Assembly: GCA_009841105.1 (NCBI GenBank) | Contig: VXMM01000023.1 | Span: 124,001 to 188,000 of the forward strand | DNA from: Acidimicrobiia bacterium | GTDB taxonomy: Bacteria > Actinomycetota > Acidimicrobiia > Spongiisociales > Spongiisociaceae | Length of the DNA: 64,000 bases | Direction: 5' to 3' | Part shown: positions 35,703 through 45,248 of the stretch, piece by piece | Position numbering within the stretch: position 1 is the first letter of the stretch | Layout: each line of letters starts with the position of its first letter | The notes under the pieces: model-generated | Databases searched by the model: none | Seen by the model: the letters and a program-made list of their open reading frames with translations, nothing else | Told to the model about the DNA's origin: nothing | Position numbers and translations under genes: made by a program

Positions 35703-37720
35703 GAAACCCCACCGATCGACACGGGCACCAGGTTGGCCTGCTCCAGCAGCTCGGCCTGCTCCAGGTAGCTATTCACCTCGTCGCGGAAATACTGGAGGAG
35801 CGACACCACCGGAGAAACCGCCGAGGGCCCGAGCGGGCATATGGTGGTCATGGCAGGGGGCCACCGGAGCCCGGGTGAGATGTTGTCGGACACGTCGAGC
35901 AGCAGATCGGCATCCACGGGGCGCCCCTGGCGGTCCATGATGCGCCGCAGGATCAGGTCGATCCAGACGGTTCCCTCGCGGCACGGGGTGCATTGCCCGC
36001 AGGACTCGTGGGCGAAGAACCGCACCAGGCGTTCGGCGGCCGCCACCATGTCTGTGGTGTGGTCCATCACGATGACCGCTCCAGAGCCGGTCATCGATCC
36101 GTTCCCGTCGATCGCCTCCTTGGTCACCTCGGTGTCGAGGTGAAGCTCGGGCACGAACCAGGGCGCGGAGGCGCCGCCCGGCACCCAGGCCTTGAGCCGG
36201 TTCCCGTCGCGGATGCCGCCCGCCAAGTCGAAGATCAGCTCCCGCCAGGTCAGGCCTTCCACGATCTCGTAGTTACCCGGACGGTTGACGTGACCGGAGA
36301 TCGAGCACATGCGCTTGCCCGGCGAACCTTCGGGGCCGATGGCGGCATAGGCGGCGCCGCCCTTCATGATGATCCAGGGAACGTTGGACAGGGTCTCCAC
36401 GTTGTTCACGATGGTGGGCATCATGTAGAGCCCCTTGGCGGCAGGGTAGTAGGGCGGCTTGATCCGGGGCTCGCCCCGCTTGCCCTCCAAGCTGTTGAGG
36501 AGGGCGGTCTCCTCCCCGCAGATGTATGCGCCGGCGCCCAGATGGACGGTCAGCTCCAGGTCGTAACCCGATCCGAGGATGTCCCGACCGAGATACCCGG
36601 CCCGGTAGGCCTCCTCGACCGCGGCCTCGACCCGCCGGGTCGCCTTCGGGTACTCGCCCCGGACATACACGAAAGCGTGGTTCACTTCCGTCGCGTAGGA
36701 GGAGATGATGACGCCCTCGATCATCTGGTGCGGATCCCGCTCCATGAGCTGGCGGTCCTTGAAGGTGCCCGGCTCCGACTCGTCGGCGTTGACGACCAGG
36801 TAGGAAGGTCGGGGCGGCGCCAGGAAACTCCACTTGACACCGGCCGGGAACCCGGCCCCGCCACGGCCCCGCAACATGGAAGCCTTGATGTCTTCCGTGA
36901 TCTCGGCCGGGGTCATGCCAGGGTCGCCCAGCACCTTGCGGAGCGCGGAATAACCCCCGGTGGCCTCGTAGGTGGCCAGGGCGTGGCTGTCCAGCGGATG
37001 TTGGTTCATCCGGCCGGTGAGGATCATCGGCAGATCCCCGTTCCCCGCGGTCTCCGACGTGTCCAGCTTCGGAACCAGGCCGTTTGACGGAACCGCCGTA
37101 CCCAGAGAGGCACATGCCGGTACCGGTCCGCCGACGCCCGCCGGTTCGGGTATGGCCCAGGGGAACGCGGTCCTCCCGCCGAACCTGGCCTGGAGCTCGT
37201 CACCCGTCACGGTTTCGGGCTCTTCGGAACGAAGCCAGCGGACCATTTCCCTCGCCCCCGACGGCGTGACACCCTCGACGAACTCGTAGTTGACCTGCAC
37301 CGCGGGAGCCCCGCCGCAGGCGCCGATGCACTCGACGTGCTCGGGGGTGATCGTTCCGTCGCGGTCGGTGTGGCCGGACGGAACCCCGGCCTCGCTCTCC
37401 ACGGCATGGAGCACATCGTCGGCGCCGTCAAGCCAGCACGAGAGGGACGTGCAGACCGACACCAGGTACCTGCCGACGCGGTCCCGCTTGTACATCGTGT
37501 AGAAGCTGGCCACCGCGACCACTTGGGCGGGGGTCACGCCCACCAGGTCGGCCACCCGGCGCATGCCGTCCTCGGTGAGCCGGTCGGCTCCCCGGTCCAG
37601 ATCCTCCTTCATGGCGATGTAGAGAAGGGGCATCATCGCGGAACGGGGCTCGGGGTAGCTGCCGATGATCTGCCGTGCCCGTTCCTCGGAGGCTTCCGAC
37701 CAGGCGTACGTCATCGCCAC
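35699..37720 (-). CDS. fused NADH-quinone oxidoreductase subunits E and F
   Basis: 673-residue fusion. Residues 1-~165 are NuoE, with the 2Fe-2S ligands C90, C95, C131 and C135. A linker of about 60 residues rich in Pro/Gly/Ala (~170-229) follows. Residues ~231-660 are NuoF, with the FMN/NADH glycine loop GRGGAGFPAGVKW (284-296), YICGEETALLNSLEG (~399-412) and the N3 4Fe-4S ligands C573, C576, C579 and C627. The frame is continuous. The start is GTG 37720 with an ATG two codons on as alternative. It begins next to the nuoD stop. In most bacteria E and F are separate proteins. Confidence 0.95.
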   Translation of the reverse strand: MAMTYAWSEASEERARQIIGSYPEPRSAMMPLLYIAMKEDLDRGADRLTEDGMRRVADLVGVTPAQVVAVASFYTMYKRDRVGRYLVSVCTSLSCWLDGADDVLHAVESEAGVPSGHTDRDGTITPEHVECIGACGGAPAVQVNYEFVEGVTPSGAREMVRWLRSEEPETVTGDELQARFGGRTAFPWAIPEPAGVGGPVPACASLGTAVPSNGLVPKLDTSETAGNGDLPMILTGRMNQHPLDSHALATYEATGGYSALRKVLGDPGMTPAEITEDIKASMLRGRGGAGFPAGVKWSFLAPPRPSYLVVNADESEPGTFKDRQLMERDPHQMIEGVIISSYATEVNHAFVYVRGEYPKATRRVEAAVEEAYRAGYLGRDILGSGYDLELTVHLGAGAYICGEETALLNSLEGKRGEPRIKPPYYPAAKGLYMMPTIVNNVETLSNVPWIIMKGGAAYAAIGPEGSPGKRMCSISGHVNRPGNYEIVEGLTWRELIFDLAGGIRDGNRLKAWVPGGASAPWFVPELHLDTEVTKEAIDGNGSMTGSGAVIVMDHTTDMVAAAERLVRFFAHESCGQCTPCREGTVWIDLILRRIMDRQGRPVDADLLLDVSDNISPGLRWPPAMTTICPLGPSAVSPVVSLLQYFRDEVNSYLEQAELLEQANLVPVSIGGVS

Positions 37721-39076
37721 CTACCGGTCCACATCGCCCATCACCGGATCCAGCGACGCTATGCAGGCCACGGTGTCAGCCACCAACGAGTCCGCCATCA
37801 TGATCGGGAGAGCCTGGAGGTTGGAGAAGGAGGGCGCCCGGGTATGCATGCGCAACGGCGCGCCGCTCCCGTCGGACACCAGGTAGCAGCCCAGCTCCCC
37901 CCTCGGCGCCTCGATGGCCGCGTAGGTCTCTCCGGCGGGGACCTTGAACCCTTCGGTGTAGATCTTGAAGTGATGGATGAGAGCCTCCATCGACTCGTCG
38001 ATGCGCTGCCTGGGAGGGGGCGACACCTTGCGATCACCGGTCTTGTAGTCACCGCGGGGCATGGCGTCCGCCACCTGCTCGACGATGCGCAAGGACTGGT
38101 GGATCTCACCGATGCGGACCCGGTATCGGTCGTAGACATCCCCCCGGCTGCCGGTCACGACTTCGAAGTCGTACGCTTCGATACCCGAGTATGGCTGCGC
38201 CTTGCGCAGGTCCCACGGCACTCCCGCCGCGCGCAGGGTGGGGCCGGTGACTCCATACGCCAGGCACTCGTCCGCGGTGATGATCCCGATTCCCTGGGTG
38301 CGGCCCATCCAGATGGGGTTCTCCTTCAGGAGGTCCTCGTAGTCCTGGATGGCTCGCGGGATCCGCACCAGGATCTCGGCCACGTCCTCCTCCCACCCGT
38401 CAGGCAGGTCGGCCGCCAGGCCGCCTGGGCGGATGTAGTTGTGGTTCATCCGCAGACCGGTGGTCTTCTCGAAGAACTCCAGGATCAACTCCCGCTCCCG
38501 GAAGCCGTACATCATCATCGACAGCGCCCCGATGTCCATCCCGTTGGTGGCGGTGGCGACCAGGTGAGAGGACACCCGGTTCAGCTCGGTCATCAGTATC
38601 CGGATGGCCTGGGCACGCGGCGGGATCTCCACCCCCAATAGTCTCTCCACTGCCAGCGAGTAGCAGAGTTCGTTGTGTAGAGGCGCCAGATAGTCCATGC
38701 GGGTTACGTTGGTGCCGCCCTGGAGGAAGGTCAGGGTTTCGGCGGTCTTCTCCATACCGGTGTGGAGGTAGCCGATGATCGGCTTGACCCGGCGGACGAT
38801 CTCCCCCTCCAACTCGATGTTGAGCCTCAGCACGCCATGGGTGGACGGGTGCTGGGGTCCCATGTTGACGATCATGCGCTCGTCGTCGTCGATGGTGTCG
38901 TCGACCACCCAGTCGTCGACGACGCGGGATCCCCGCTGCTCGACGCTCCTCTCAGTCGTCTCGTGGCGCTCCATCTCCTGGGCGCCCTCGTCGGTGCCGG
39001 CCACCATCCACTCCGACACCTCCGGGGCTTCGGTGCCGGACACCCAGATGTCGGTGGTGGAGGTCGGCTCGGCCAT
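37721..39076 (-). CDS. nuoD: NADH-quinone oxidoreductase subunit D
   Basis: 451-residue 49-kDa-type subunit forming the quinone site with NuoB. The signatures MGPQHPSTHGVLRL, GYLHTGMEKTAE, NELCYSLAVERLLG and the C-terminal DPVMGDVDR are intact. About 65 residues precede the conserved core; they are acidic and low in conservation (VVDDWVVDDTIDDDE). ATG 39076 shares one base with the nuoC stop. NuoC and NuoD are separate here, unlike in E. coli. Confidence 0.97.
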   Translation of the reverse strand: MAEPTSTTDIWVSGTEAPEVSEWMVAGTDEGAQEMERHETTERSVEQRGSRVVDDWVVDDTIDDDERMIVNMGPQHPSTHGVLRLNIELEGEIVRRVKPIIGYLHTGMEKTAETLTFLQGGTNVTRMDYLAPLHNELCYSLAVERLLGVEIPPRAQAIRILMTELNRVSSHLVATATNGMDIGALSMMMYGFRERELILEFFEKTTGLRMNHNYIRPGGLAADLPDGWEEDVAEILVRIPRAIQDYEDLLKENPIWMGRTQGIGIITADECLAYGVTGPTLRAAGVPWDLRKAQPYSGIEAYDFEVVTGSRGDVYDRYRVRIGEIHQSLRIVEQVADAMPRGDYKTGDRKVSPPPRQRIDESMEALIHHFKIYTEGFKVPAGETYAAIEAPRGELGCYLVSDGSGAPLRMHTRAPSFSNLQALPIMMADSLVADTVACIASLDPVMGDVDR

Positions 39077-39585
39077 CAACTCACCCGGGGGGAGGCTTTG
39101 AACTGGACGGGGACGGCGCCCACATCGAAATCGCGGCGGAGGGGATGGCCCATCCAGTCGTCGGGCATCAGGATGCGGGTGAGATCGGGATGACCCGTAA
39201 AGCGGATGCCGAACATGTCGTATGCCTCGCGCTCCAGGAAGTTGGCGCCGGGATAGACCGGCACCAGCGACGGCACCTCGGGATCGTCCTCGGTGACCGG
39301 CACCAGTATGCGGAGACGGCGGTTGTGCTGCAGGGAGAGGAGGTTGACCACCACCTCGAACCGGACCCTCCGCACACGCAGGTAATCGACGACGGTGATA
39401 TCCGCACACATCTCGAAGCCGGCGGCGCGGGCCGCCTGGGCCAACCTGGCCAGATCCGGGGCCGGAACCCGGATGACGTCATCGCCCACCGAACGGTCGG
39501 CCTCGGCGGAGGGAACCGCATCCGTGAGACCAGCCAGCATCTCGTCGGAGCCGTCGACAGGACCGGGCGAACCGTCGCCGGACAT
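39076..39585 (-). CDS. nuoC: NADH-quinone oxidoreductase subunit C
   Basis: 169-residue 30-kDa-type subunit. The diagnostic motif EREAYDMFGIRFTGHPDLTRIL is present, followed by the usual DDWMGHPLRRDFD. ATG 39585 overlaps the nuoB stop by 1 nt; upstream open sequence lies inside nuoB and is not part of the protein. The first ~30 residues are variable and acidic. Confidence 0.96.
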   Translation of the reverse strand: MSGDGSPGPVDGSDEMLAGLTDAVPSAEADRSVGDDVIRVPAPDLARLAQAARAAGFEMCADITVVDYLRVRRVRFEVVVNLLSLQHNRRLRILVPVTEDDPEVPSLVPVYPGANFLEREAYDMFGIRFTGHPDLTRILMPDDWMGHPLRRDFDVGAVPVQFKASPRVS

Positions 39586-40055
39586 CAACGGGCCAGCTCT
39601 CCCGACATCACCTTGTCCTGCAGGGTGAGTATCCCGTGCATCAGCGACTGCGGGCCCGGCGGGCATCCCGGAACGTACACGTCAACCGGCACGATCTGGT
39701 CGACGCCCTGAACCAGGGCGTAGTTGTTGAACATGCCACCGGTCGAGGCGCAGGCGCCCATCGAGATGACCCATTTGGGATCTGCCATCTGGTCGTACAC
39801 CTGGCGCAGGACCGGGGCCATCTTCTGGGACACCCGGCCGGCCACCACCATCAGGTCGGCCTGCCGGGGAGACGCCCGGAACACTTCCATGCCGAACCGG
39901 GCCAGATCGTTGTGGGCGGTGCCGGTGGCCATCATCTCGATGGCGCAGCAGGCCAGGCCGAAGGTGGCGGGCCACATCGACTGCTGCTGGGACCACCGCA
40001 TGGCTTTCCCCAGCGTGGTGGTCAGGAACTGCGGAGGAGCGGTCAGGCGAGCCAT
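39585..40055 (-). CDS. nuoB: NADH-quinone oxidoreductase subunit B
   Basis: 156-residue subunit carrying cluster N2, the electron donor to quinone. The adjacent cysteines are in [12 protein letters not shown], the third in [10 protein letters not shown] and the fourth in YVPGCPPGP. The start is ATG 40055, sharing a base with the nuoA stop. Longer upstream frame is within nuoA. Confidence 0.98.
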   Translation of the reverse strand: MARLTAPPQFLTTTLGKAMRWSQQQSMWPATFGLACCAIEMMATGTAHNDLARFGMEVFRASPRQADLMVVAGRVSQKMAPVLRQVYDQMADPKWVISMGACASTGGMFNNYALVQGVDQIVPVDVYVPGCPPGPQSLMHGILTLQDKVMSGELAR

Positions 40056-40474
40056 CAGGTCGCCGGCTCGCCGGCCGGAGCATCCGCGGTCGACCGGTAC
40101 CGGGCGCGCCGCGACACGTTCCAGTCCAGGGCGCCGCGCTTCCACACGTAGCCGAGGGTCTCGACGATCAGCAGGGTGAAGATGGCGATAGCGGCTACCC
40201 CACCCCAGCCCAGCGTCCCGAACACCGATGCCCAGGCGAACAGGAAGACGATCTCGACGTCGAAGATGACGAAGAGGATGGCGACCAGGTAGAACTTGAC
40301 CGGGAATCGCTGGATCGGCTCGGCCTCGGTGACGATGCCGCACTCGTACGGCTCCAGCTTCTCGGCGGTGGGACGCTTGTACGAGATCAGGTAGGAGACG
40401 ATCAGTGACACGCCGGCGAACAATATGGCCAGCACCAACATGAGAGCTATTGGGAGATAATCGGAAAGATCCAC
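40055..40474 (-). CDS. nuoA: NADH-quinone oxidoreductase subunit A
   Basis: 139-residue three-helix membrane subunit, first gene of the complex I operon. The conserved loop [16 protein letters not shown] and the helix [21 protein letters not shown] are typical. I chose GTG 40474 because GGAGG lies 4 nt upstream; a TTG at 40495 would add seven residues without a good site. The upstream region (40475-40609) is shared with a divergent gene and contains direct repeats. Confidence 0.95.
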   Translation of the reverse strand: MDLSDYLPIALMLVLAILFAGVSLIVSYLISYKRPTAEKLEPYECGIVTEAEPIQRFPVKFYLVAILFVIFDVEIVFLFAWASVFGTLGWGGVAAIAIFTLLIVETLGYVWKRGALDWNVSRRARYRSTADAPAGEPAT

Positions 40475-40535
40475 GCCACCTCCGCGAGAAGCCAATCCTA
40501 CGAACAGGCGCGATGATCACCAAAACGGGCCTGTC

Positions 40536-40586
40536 TCCCGGCGCGAGTCCCGGCGCCCTGAAATACCGGATCCCGAAAATACCCGG
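40536..40586. promoter_or_regulatory. direct repeats in the nuo promoter region
   Basis: Between nuoA and the divergent gene at 40610 there are two sets of repeats. TCCCGGCGC occurs twice with period 12 (40536-40544 and 40548-40556). CCC-(T)GAAATACCGG at 40556-40569 is repeated as CCCGAAAATACCCGG at 40572-40586. They could be regulator half-sites for complex I. No sigma-70 promoter stands out. Confidence 0.4.
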
Positions 40587-40609
40587 TTCTGTCCCAGGCT
40601 CATGGCACG

Positions 40610-40960
40610 ATGGTGCAGATGTGCCCCACCCATGACACCACCACGGTGATCCGTAACGGCGTGGCGGTCGTCACCTGCGAGCATTGCGGGATGGTCGCTT
40701 TCCGCAACCGGGACTCGTTCGGGGGCGTGGCCGCGCTGTTCGCCGACTACCGCCTGGTCGGCCGGGTGGAGGCGATCGGCGCTCCAGGCGGTGAGGTAAT
40801 GGCCTTCCGCCCCGCCAGGCCCTCCGACCGCTCCGCCATGGACGCCATACCGCCGCACCGCTGGTTCAGGGCCGATGAGCACTTGTGGGTGTGCCAGGAC
40901 GGCTCGGTCCTGCTCCTCGCCCACCGTTTTCCTCAGGTGTCGCGAATGCTGGGGGCCTGA
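40610..40960 (+). CDS. small protein with a CxxC pair, unknown function
   Basis: 116-residue protein (ATG 40610; ATG 40619 is an alternative). It has Cys5 and a C-x2-C pair near residues 23-26 (CEHCGMVAF), perhaps a small zinc site, followed by a mixed alpha/beta region. Codon use resembles that of the neighbours. It is divergent from nuoA and its last 95 nt overlap the convergent end of the ABC exporter gene, which is unusual. I recognise no family. Confidence 0.5.
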   Translation: MVQMCPTHDTTTVIRNGVAVVTCEHCGMVAFRNRDSFGGVAALFADYRLVGRVEAIGAPGGEVMAFRPARPSDRSAMDAIPPHRWFRADEHLWVCQDGSVLLLAHRFPQVSRMLGA

Positions 40961-42848
40961 CCCGAGCGCTCGAGTCCTTCCTGCGGAACTGGGTGCGGTA
41001 CATCCGGGCGTAGAGGCCATCCGTGTCCAAGAGCACTTCGTGGGTGCCCTCCTCGACCAGTCGGCCCTCGTCCAGAACCAGGATCCGGTCGGCGGCCCGG
41101 ATCGTCGACAGGCGGTGGGCGATGACGAGCGACGTACGACCCACCATCACCCGCTGCAGAGCCTCCTGGATGAGGGCTTCGGACTCTGAATCGAGATGGG
41201 CGGTGGCCTCATCGAGAATCAGGATACGCGGGTCCTCGAGGATCACCCTCGCCAGGGCGATCCGTTGCTTCTCCCCGCCCGAGAGGCGGTAACCGCGCTC
41301 CCCCACGACCGTCTCGTAGCCATCCGGCAAGGAGACGACGAACTCGTGGATGTTGGCGGCGCTGGCCGCCGCTTCGATCTCTCTCTCGGTGGCGTCCGGC
41401 TTGGCATAACGCAGGTTGGCGGCGATCGAGTCGTGAAGCAGGAACGTCTCCTGGGTGACCACGCCCACGGAACGCTCGAGCGACTCGGTGGTGGCGTCCC
41501 GAACGTCCACCCCGTCGATCCGCACCGTGCCCCGGGTCACATCGTAAAGCCGCGGGATGAGGTAGCTCACCGTGGTCTTTCCAGCCCCCGACGGCCCGAC
41601 CAGGGCCGCTACCTCGCCGGCCTCGATCCGGAAGGTGACCTCCTCCAACGCCCAGCGCCGGGTGGGAGGCCGGGCCGGCTCCCCGGGCCCGCCGGATCCG
41701 GCTGCCGCCGTCAACCCGGCCGGCTCCGGCTGCAGGTACCGGAAGTACACGCCGTCGAACTCCACCGTTCCGCTTACCGGCCGGATGTCGGTGGCACCGG
41801 GCCGCTCCACTATCTCCTGGCGGAGGTCCAGCACCTCGAAGACCCGCTCGAACGAGACCAGGGAGGTGGCGAACTCCACCCGGGCGTTGGACATGGCCGA
41901 CAGGGGCCCGTACAGCTGCACCAGAAGGGTCGAGAACATGATGACCGTACCCAGGCTCATGGTCCCCTGGATGACCAGGTACCCGCCCGACCAGAACACC
42001 GCGGCCGTGCCGATGGCGCCCACCAGCCCGAGTGCGGCGAAGAACCATCTACCCACCACCGCGGCCCGGATGCCGAGGTCGCGGACCATCCTGGCCTCGG
42101 CCGAGAAGCGAGCTACCTCCTCGTTGCGGCGTCCGAACAGCTTGACCAGCAGCGCCCCGCTCACATTGAATGTCTCGCTGAGGATGGCCGCCATGGCCCC
42201 GTTGTGCCGCATCTGGCGCCGGGTGATGGCGCGGAGCATCTGCCCTACCCGCCGGGCCGGATAGACGAACAGTGGCAGCGCGGCCACCGCCAGGAGGGTG
42301 AGGCGCCACTCGGCCTGGACCATCACCACCAGGATGGCCACCACGGAGACAACGTTCGACACGATGGTGACGAAGGTGCCGGTGATGGCGGTCTGGGCGC
42401 CCACCACGTCGTTGTCGAGACGGGATACCAACTCCCCGGTCTTGGTCTCGGTGAAGAACCGCAGCGACATGCCCTGCAAGTGGGTGTACAGGGCCCGGCG
42501 CAGGTCGTAGATGATGCCTTCCCCGGCCCTAGCGCTCATCCAGCGTTGCAGCGCGCCCACCGACACGCTGATGAGCGGGACCACCACCATGGCCGCGCCC
42601 AGCAAGGTCAACCGCCCCACGTCAGCCGCCGGAATGGCGTTGTCGATCAGGTCGCGGATCAGGAGCGGCGGAACCACCGTAAGGCCGGACACCACGAAGA
42701 TGGTGACCAGGACTCCCACCAGCAGCATCCGGTAGGGCACGCCGTAGGCGAAGACCCGCCGCAGGAGCGCCCGGTCGATCTCGGGACCGCGCTGGTCCCG
42801 GTCGTGGCGCAGGTACGACCACCATCCCCCACCGAAGTCGTGAAAGAT
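40866..42848 (-). CDS. ABC exporter, fused membrane and ATPase domains, apparent ATC start
   Basis: 660-residue half-transporter if translated from ATC 42848. Six membrane helices occupy roughly residues 35-320. The ATPase follows: Walker A GPSGAGKTT (418-426), then signature LSGGEKQRIALAR and Walker B ILILDEATAHLDSE. The N-terminal stretch GGGWWSYLRHDRDQRGPEID and the following ALLRRVFAYG match this exporter family. In frame there is no ATG/GTG/TTG before GTG 42740, which would cut off these 36 residues. GGGAGG sits 6 nt before the ATC, ideal spacing. The C-terminus is variable and overlaps the opposite gene. Substrate unknown. Confidence 0.82.
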   Translation of the reverse strand: MFHDFGGGWWSYLRHDRDQRGPEIDRALLRRVFAYGVPYRMLLVGVLVTIFVVSGLTVVPPLLIRDLIDNAIPAADVGRLTLLGAAMVVVPLISVSVGALQRWMSARAGEGIIYDLRRALYTHLQGMSLRFFTETKTGELVSRLDNDVVGAQTAITGTFVTIVSNVVSVVAILVVMVQAEWRLTLLAVAALPLFVYPARRVGQMLRAITRRQMRHNGAMAAILSETFNVSGALLVKLFGRRNEEVARFSAEARMVRDLGIRAAVVGRWFFAALGLVGAIGTAAVFWSGGYLVIQGTMSLGTVIMFSTLLVQLYGPLSAMSNARVEFATSLVSFERVFEVLDLRQEIVERPGATDIRPVSGTVEFDGVYFRYLQPEPAGLTAAAGSGGPGEPARPPTRRWALEEVTFRIEAGEVAALVGPSGAGKTTVSYLIPRLYDVTRGTVRIDGVDVRDATTESLERSVGVVTQETFLLHDSIAANLRYAKPDATEREIEAAASAANIHEFVVSLPDGYETVVGERGYRLSGGEKQRIALARVILEDPRILILDEATAHLDSESEALIQEALQRVMVGRTSLVIAHRLSTIRAADRILVLDEGRLVEEGTHEVLLDTDGLYARMYRTQFRRKDSSARVRPPAFATPEENGGRGAGPSRPGTPTSAHRP

Positions 42849-42937
42849 TTCGGACCTCCCGCTCTACACGCCGAGTGTACGGCCCGTCTTGCAGTACGGA
42901 ATCAGAACACCCGGTCGGACCGCAACGGGTCCCTTCG

Positions 42938-45211
42938 CTACTGTTCGGCGAGCGCGGCTTCGAGGATCTTGGCTTTGTCCAGGGTGCCTTGTTCCCCGAC
43001 GGTGACGGAGACTCTGTCGATCTCACCCGTGAAGGCGAAGGGAGCTTCGTAGTCCGGACAGACGGACAGACCTCTGTCCAACCCGCAGTTGAGGCTGCTG
43101 TGGGCGGGGAAGACCCAGGGAATGGTCATGCCGATGCGGCCCTTGACGGGTTCGGCCTCCCCGACGATCAACCGTACGTTGCCTCGATGGTCCGCTTCTC
43201 TCGTGTAGACGACCGACACCCTGATCGGGCCATCTTCCGCCGGTAAGGGGGCGGTCACCCGGTATTCCCGAAGGCCGCACAGGTTGTAGACGAAACGTAC
43301 CTCTCCGTCCTTGACGAAGAGGGTGTAGCCGCCGAACCGGTTGCCGTGGGCGAAGATGACACCCTCGGTCACCCCGGATGGGCAGGGCGAGATCGTGGTG
43401 ACGATGTCAAAGTCCCGGTTGAGGGTGTTGACGGCTCCCCTGGCGAAGATCGGTTGGGTATTGGGCAGGTACTCGAATGTGTCCCGGTCGGGGCCGACCG
43501 AGGGCCGGGGATCGGGCCAGCGCTCGTGCCCGCGGTCGTCGACGGGGAGCACGTTGTACCGGCCGGCCTCCACCCACCAGCGGTCAACCAGGTCCTGGAC
43601 TACTTCAGGATGCTTCCCGGACAGATCGGTGGTCTCGTTGGGATCGTCCGCCATGTTGTAGAGGAACCAGCGGTCCTGGTCGAAGTTGCCACGGCTGCTC
43701 ATGGGCGCGTGATCGGCCACCGCCTTCCAGCCGTCGTAATAGATGGCGCGATGGCCCAGCATCTCGTAGTACTGGACCCGCTTGCGGGAGTCGGCGTCGG
43801 GATCCAGGACGCTGTACCACATGCTCACGCCTTCGATCTCGGACTGGGGCACGCCGTCGATCCTTGAAGGAGGCTCGATGTCCAACGCCTCGAGGATGGT
43901 GGGCATCACGTCGGTTACGTGGTGGTACTGGCCCCGTATCTCACCGGCGGTCCGGATCCGGTTCGGCCACCGGATGATGAAAGGGTCGGCGATCCCACCC
44001 TGCCATACGGACCGCTTCCACTCCCGGAAGGGTGTGTTGCCGGCCATCGACCAGCCCCGGGGGTAGTGATTCATGTAACCGGGCCCGCCGATCCGGTCGA
44101 TGTGTTCCAGGAGCTCGGAGAACTCCGGGAACAGGGCGTTGTACATGGCGTACTCGTTGATGATGCCGTGCTCCTGGCCCTCGAGGCTGGCGCCGTTGTC
44201 GGACAGGAAGACGATCATCGTGTCGTCGAGGCGGCCGATGCGACGTAGGGACTCCACCACCCGCCCGATCTGGTGGTCGGTGTGCGTGATGAAACCGGCG
44301 TAAACCTCCTGCATACGGGCGTACAGTCGTCGCTGGTCGTCCGACAGCGTATCCCAGCCTGCCACACCCCAGTTCCGTTCCGGCAAGCCCACCGACTCCG
44401 GCATCAACCCCAGTTGCTTCTGCTGGTCCAGAACCCGTTGCCGCTCCGTATCCCACCCTTCATCGAACACGCCCCGGTAGGCGTCGGCGTACTCCAGCGG
44501 TACGTGGTGGGGGGAATGACCCGCCCCGTAGGCCAGGTAAAGGAAGAACGGTTTGGCGGGATTGGCCGAGTGGGCGCCGGCCAGGTACTGAATGGCCCGG
44601 TCGGTCAGGTCGACACTTAGGTGGTATCCGTTGCCGCCGGGACGGTCCACGAACTGGTTGTCCTGGGCGAGGGCGCCCGGGTGCCAGTGGTCGATCATCC
44701 CCATCAGGAACCCGTAGAAGCGTTCGAATCCCCGCCCGAGGGGCCATCGGTCGAACGGGCCGGCCGGGGTCTGCTCGTAGTCAGGGGTCAGGTGCCACTT
44801 GCCCACCGCAAAGGTGTTGTAACCGCGATCCCGCAGGATTTCCGAGAGCATGCCGTGCTCCGGGGGCATCACCGCGTTGTGGCCCGGATAGCCCATCGCC
44901 AACTGCGGGATGCTGGCCATGCCGCAGCTGTGGTGGTTCCGCCCGGTCAGCAACGCCGCCCGCGTCGGTGAGCACAGGGCGGTGGTGTGGAAGGCCGAGT
45001 AGCGGATCCCTTCGGCCGCCAGCGCGTCGATGTTGGGCGTGCGGATCGACGACCCATAGCACCCAATCTGCCCGAAGCCGACGTCGTCGAGGAGGATCAC
45101 CACCACGTTGCTCCGGCCGTCGGCCACGGGCGCGGATTGCGGCCAGCGGACCTCGGACTCTTCCCTCGTCTTTCCGATTCTTTGAGGACCGCCCATCACC
45201 TCTCCAATCAT
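42938..45211 (-). CDS. long arylsulfatase (S1 family), transporter operon
   Basis: 757-residue sulfatase that would hydrolyse sulfate esters. The formylglycine signature is CSPTRAALLTGR, with the residue to be oxidised at Cys80. The metal-binding Asp pair is in VVVILLDDVGFG (42-43), with GKWHL and FLSDNGAS as further active-site motifs. About 150 C-terminal residues form a second domain (GVIFAHGNRFGGYTLFVKDG) shared with the other sulfatase. No signal peptide is visible, so export is uncertain. The maturation enzyme (FGE) is not in this window. It follows the importer ATPase by 37 nt and is probably in the same transcript. Confidence 0.92.
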   Translation of the reverse strand: MIGEVMGGPQRIGKTREESEVRWPQSAPVADGRSNVVVILLDDVGFGQIGCYGSSIRTPNIDALAAEGIRYSAFHTTALCSPTRAALLTGRNHHSCGMASIPQLAMGYPGHNAVMPPEHGMLSEILRDRGYNTFAVGKWHLTPDYEQTPAGPFDRWPLGRGFERFYGFLMGMIDHWHPGALAQDNQFVDRPGGNGYHLSVDLTDRAIQYLAGAHSANPAKPFFLYLAYGAGHSPHHVPLEYADAYRGVFDEGWDTERQRVLDQQKQLGLMPESVGLPERNWGVAGWDTLSDDQRRLYARMQEVYAGFITHTDHQIGRVVESLRRIGRLDDTMIVFLSDNGASLEGQEHGIINEYAMYNALFPEFSELLEHIDRIGGPGYMNHYPRGWSMAGNTPFREWKRSVWQGGIADPFIIRWPNRIRTAGEIRGQYHHVTDVMPTILEALDIEPPSRIDGVPQSEIEGVSMWYSVLDPDADSRKRVQYYEMLGHRAIYYDGWKAVADHAPMSSRGNFDQDRWFLYNMADDPNETTDLSGKHPEVVQDLVDRWWVEAGRYNVLPVDDRGHERWPDPRPSVGPDRDTFEYLPNTQPIFARGAVNTLNRDFDIVTTISPCPSGVTEGVIFAHGNRFGGYTLFVKDGEVRFVYNLCGLREYRVTAPLPAEDGPIRVSVVYTREADHRGNVRLIVGEAEPVKGRIGMTIPWVFPAHSSLNCGLDRGLSVCPDYEAPFAFTGEIDRVSVTVGEQGTLDKAKILEAALAEQ

Positions 45212-45248
45212 GCTCCACCGGGGCCCGGCCCTTTTTCGGCCGGCCGTC

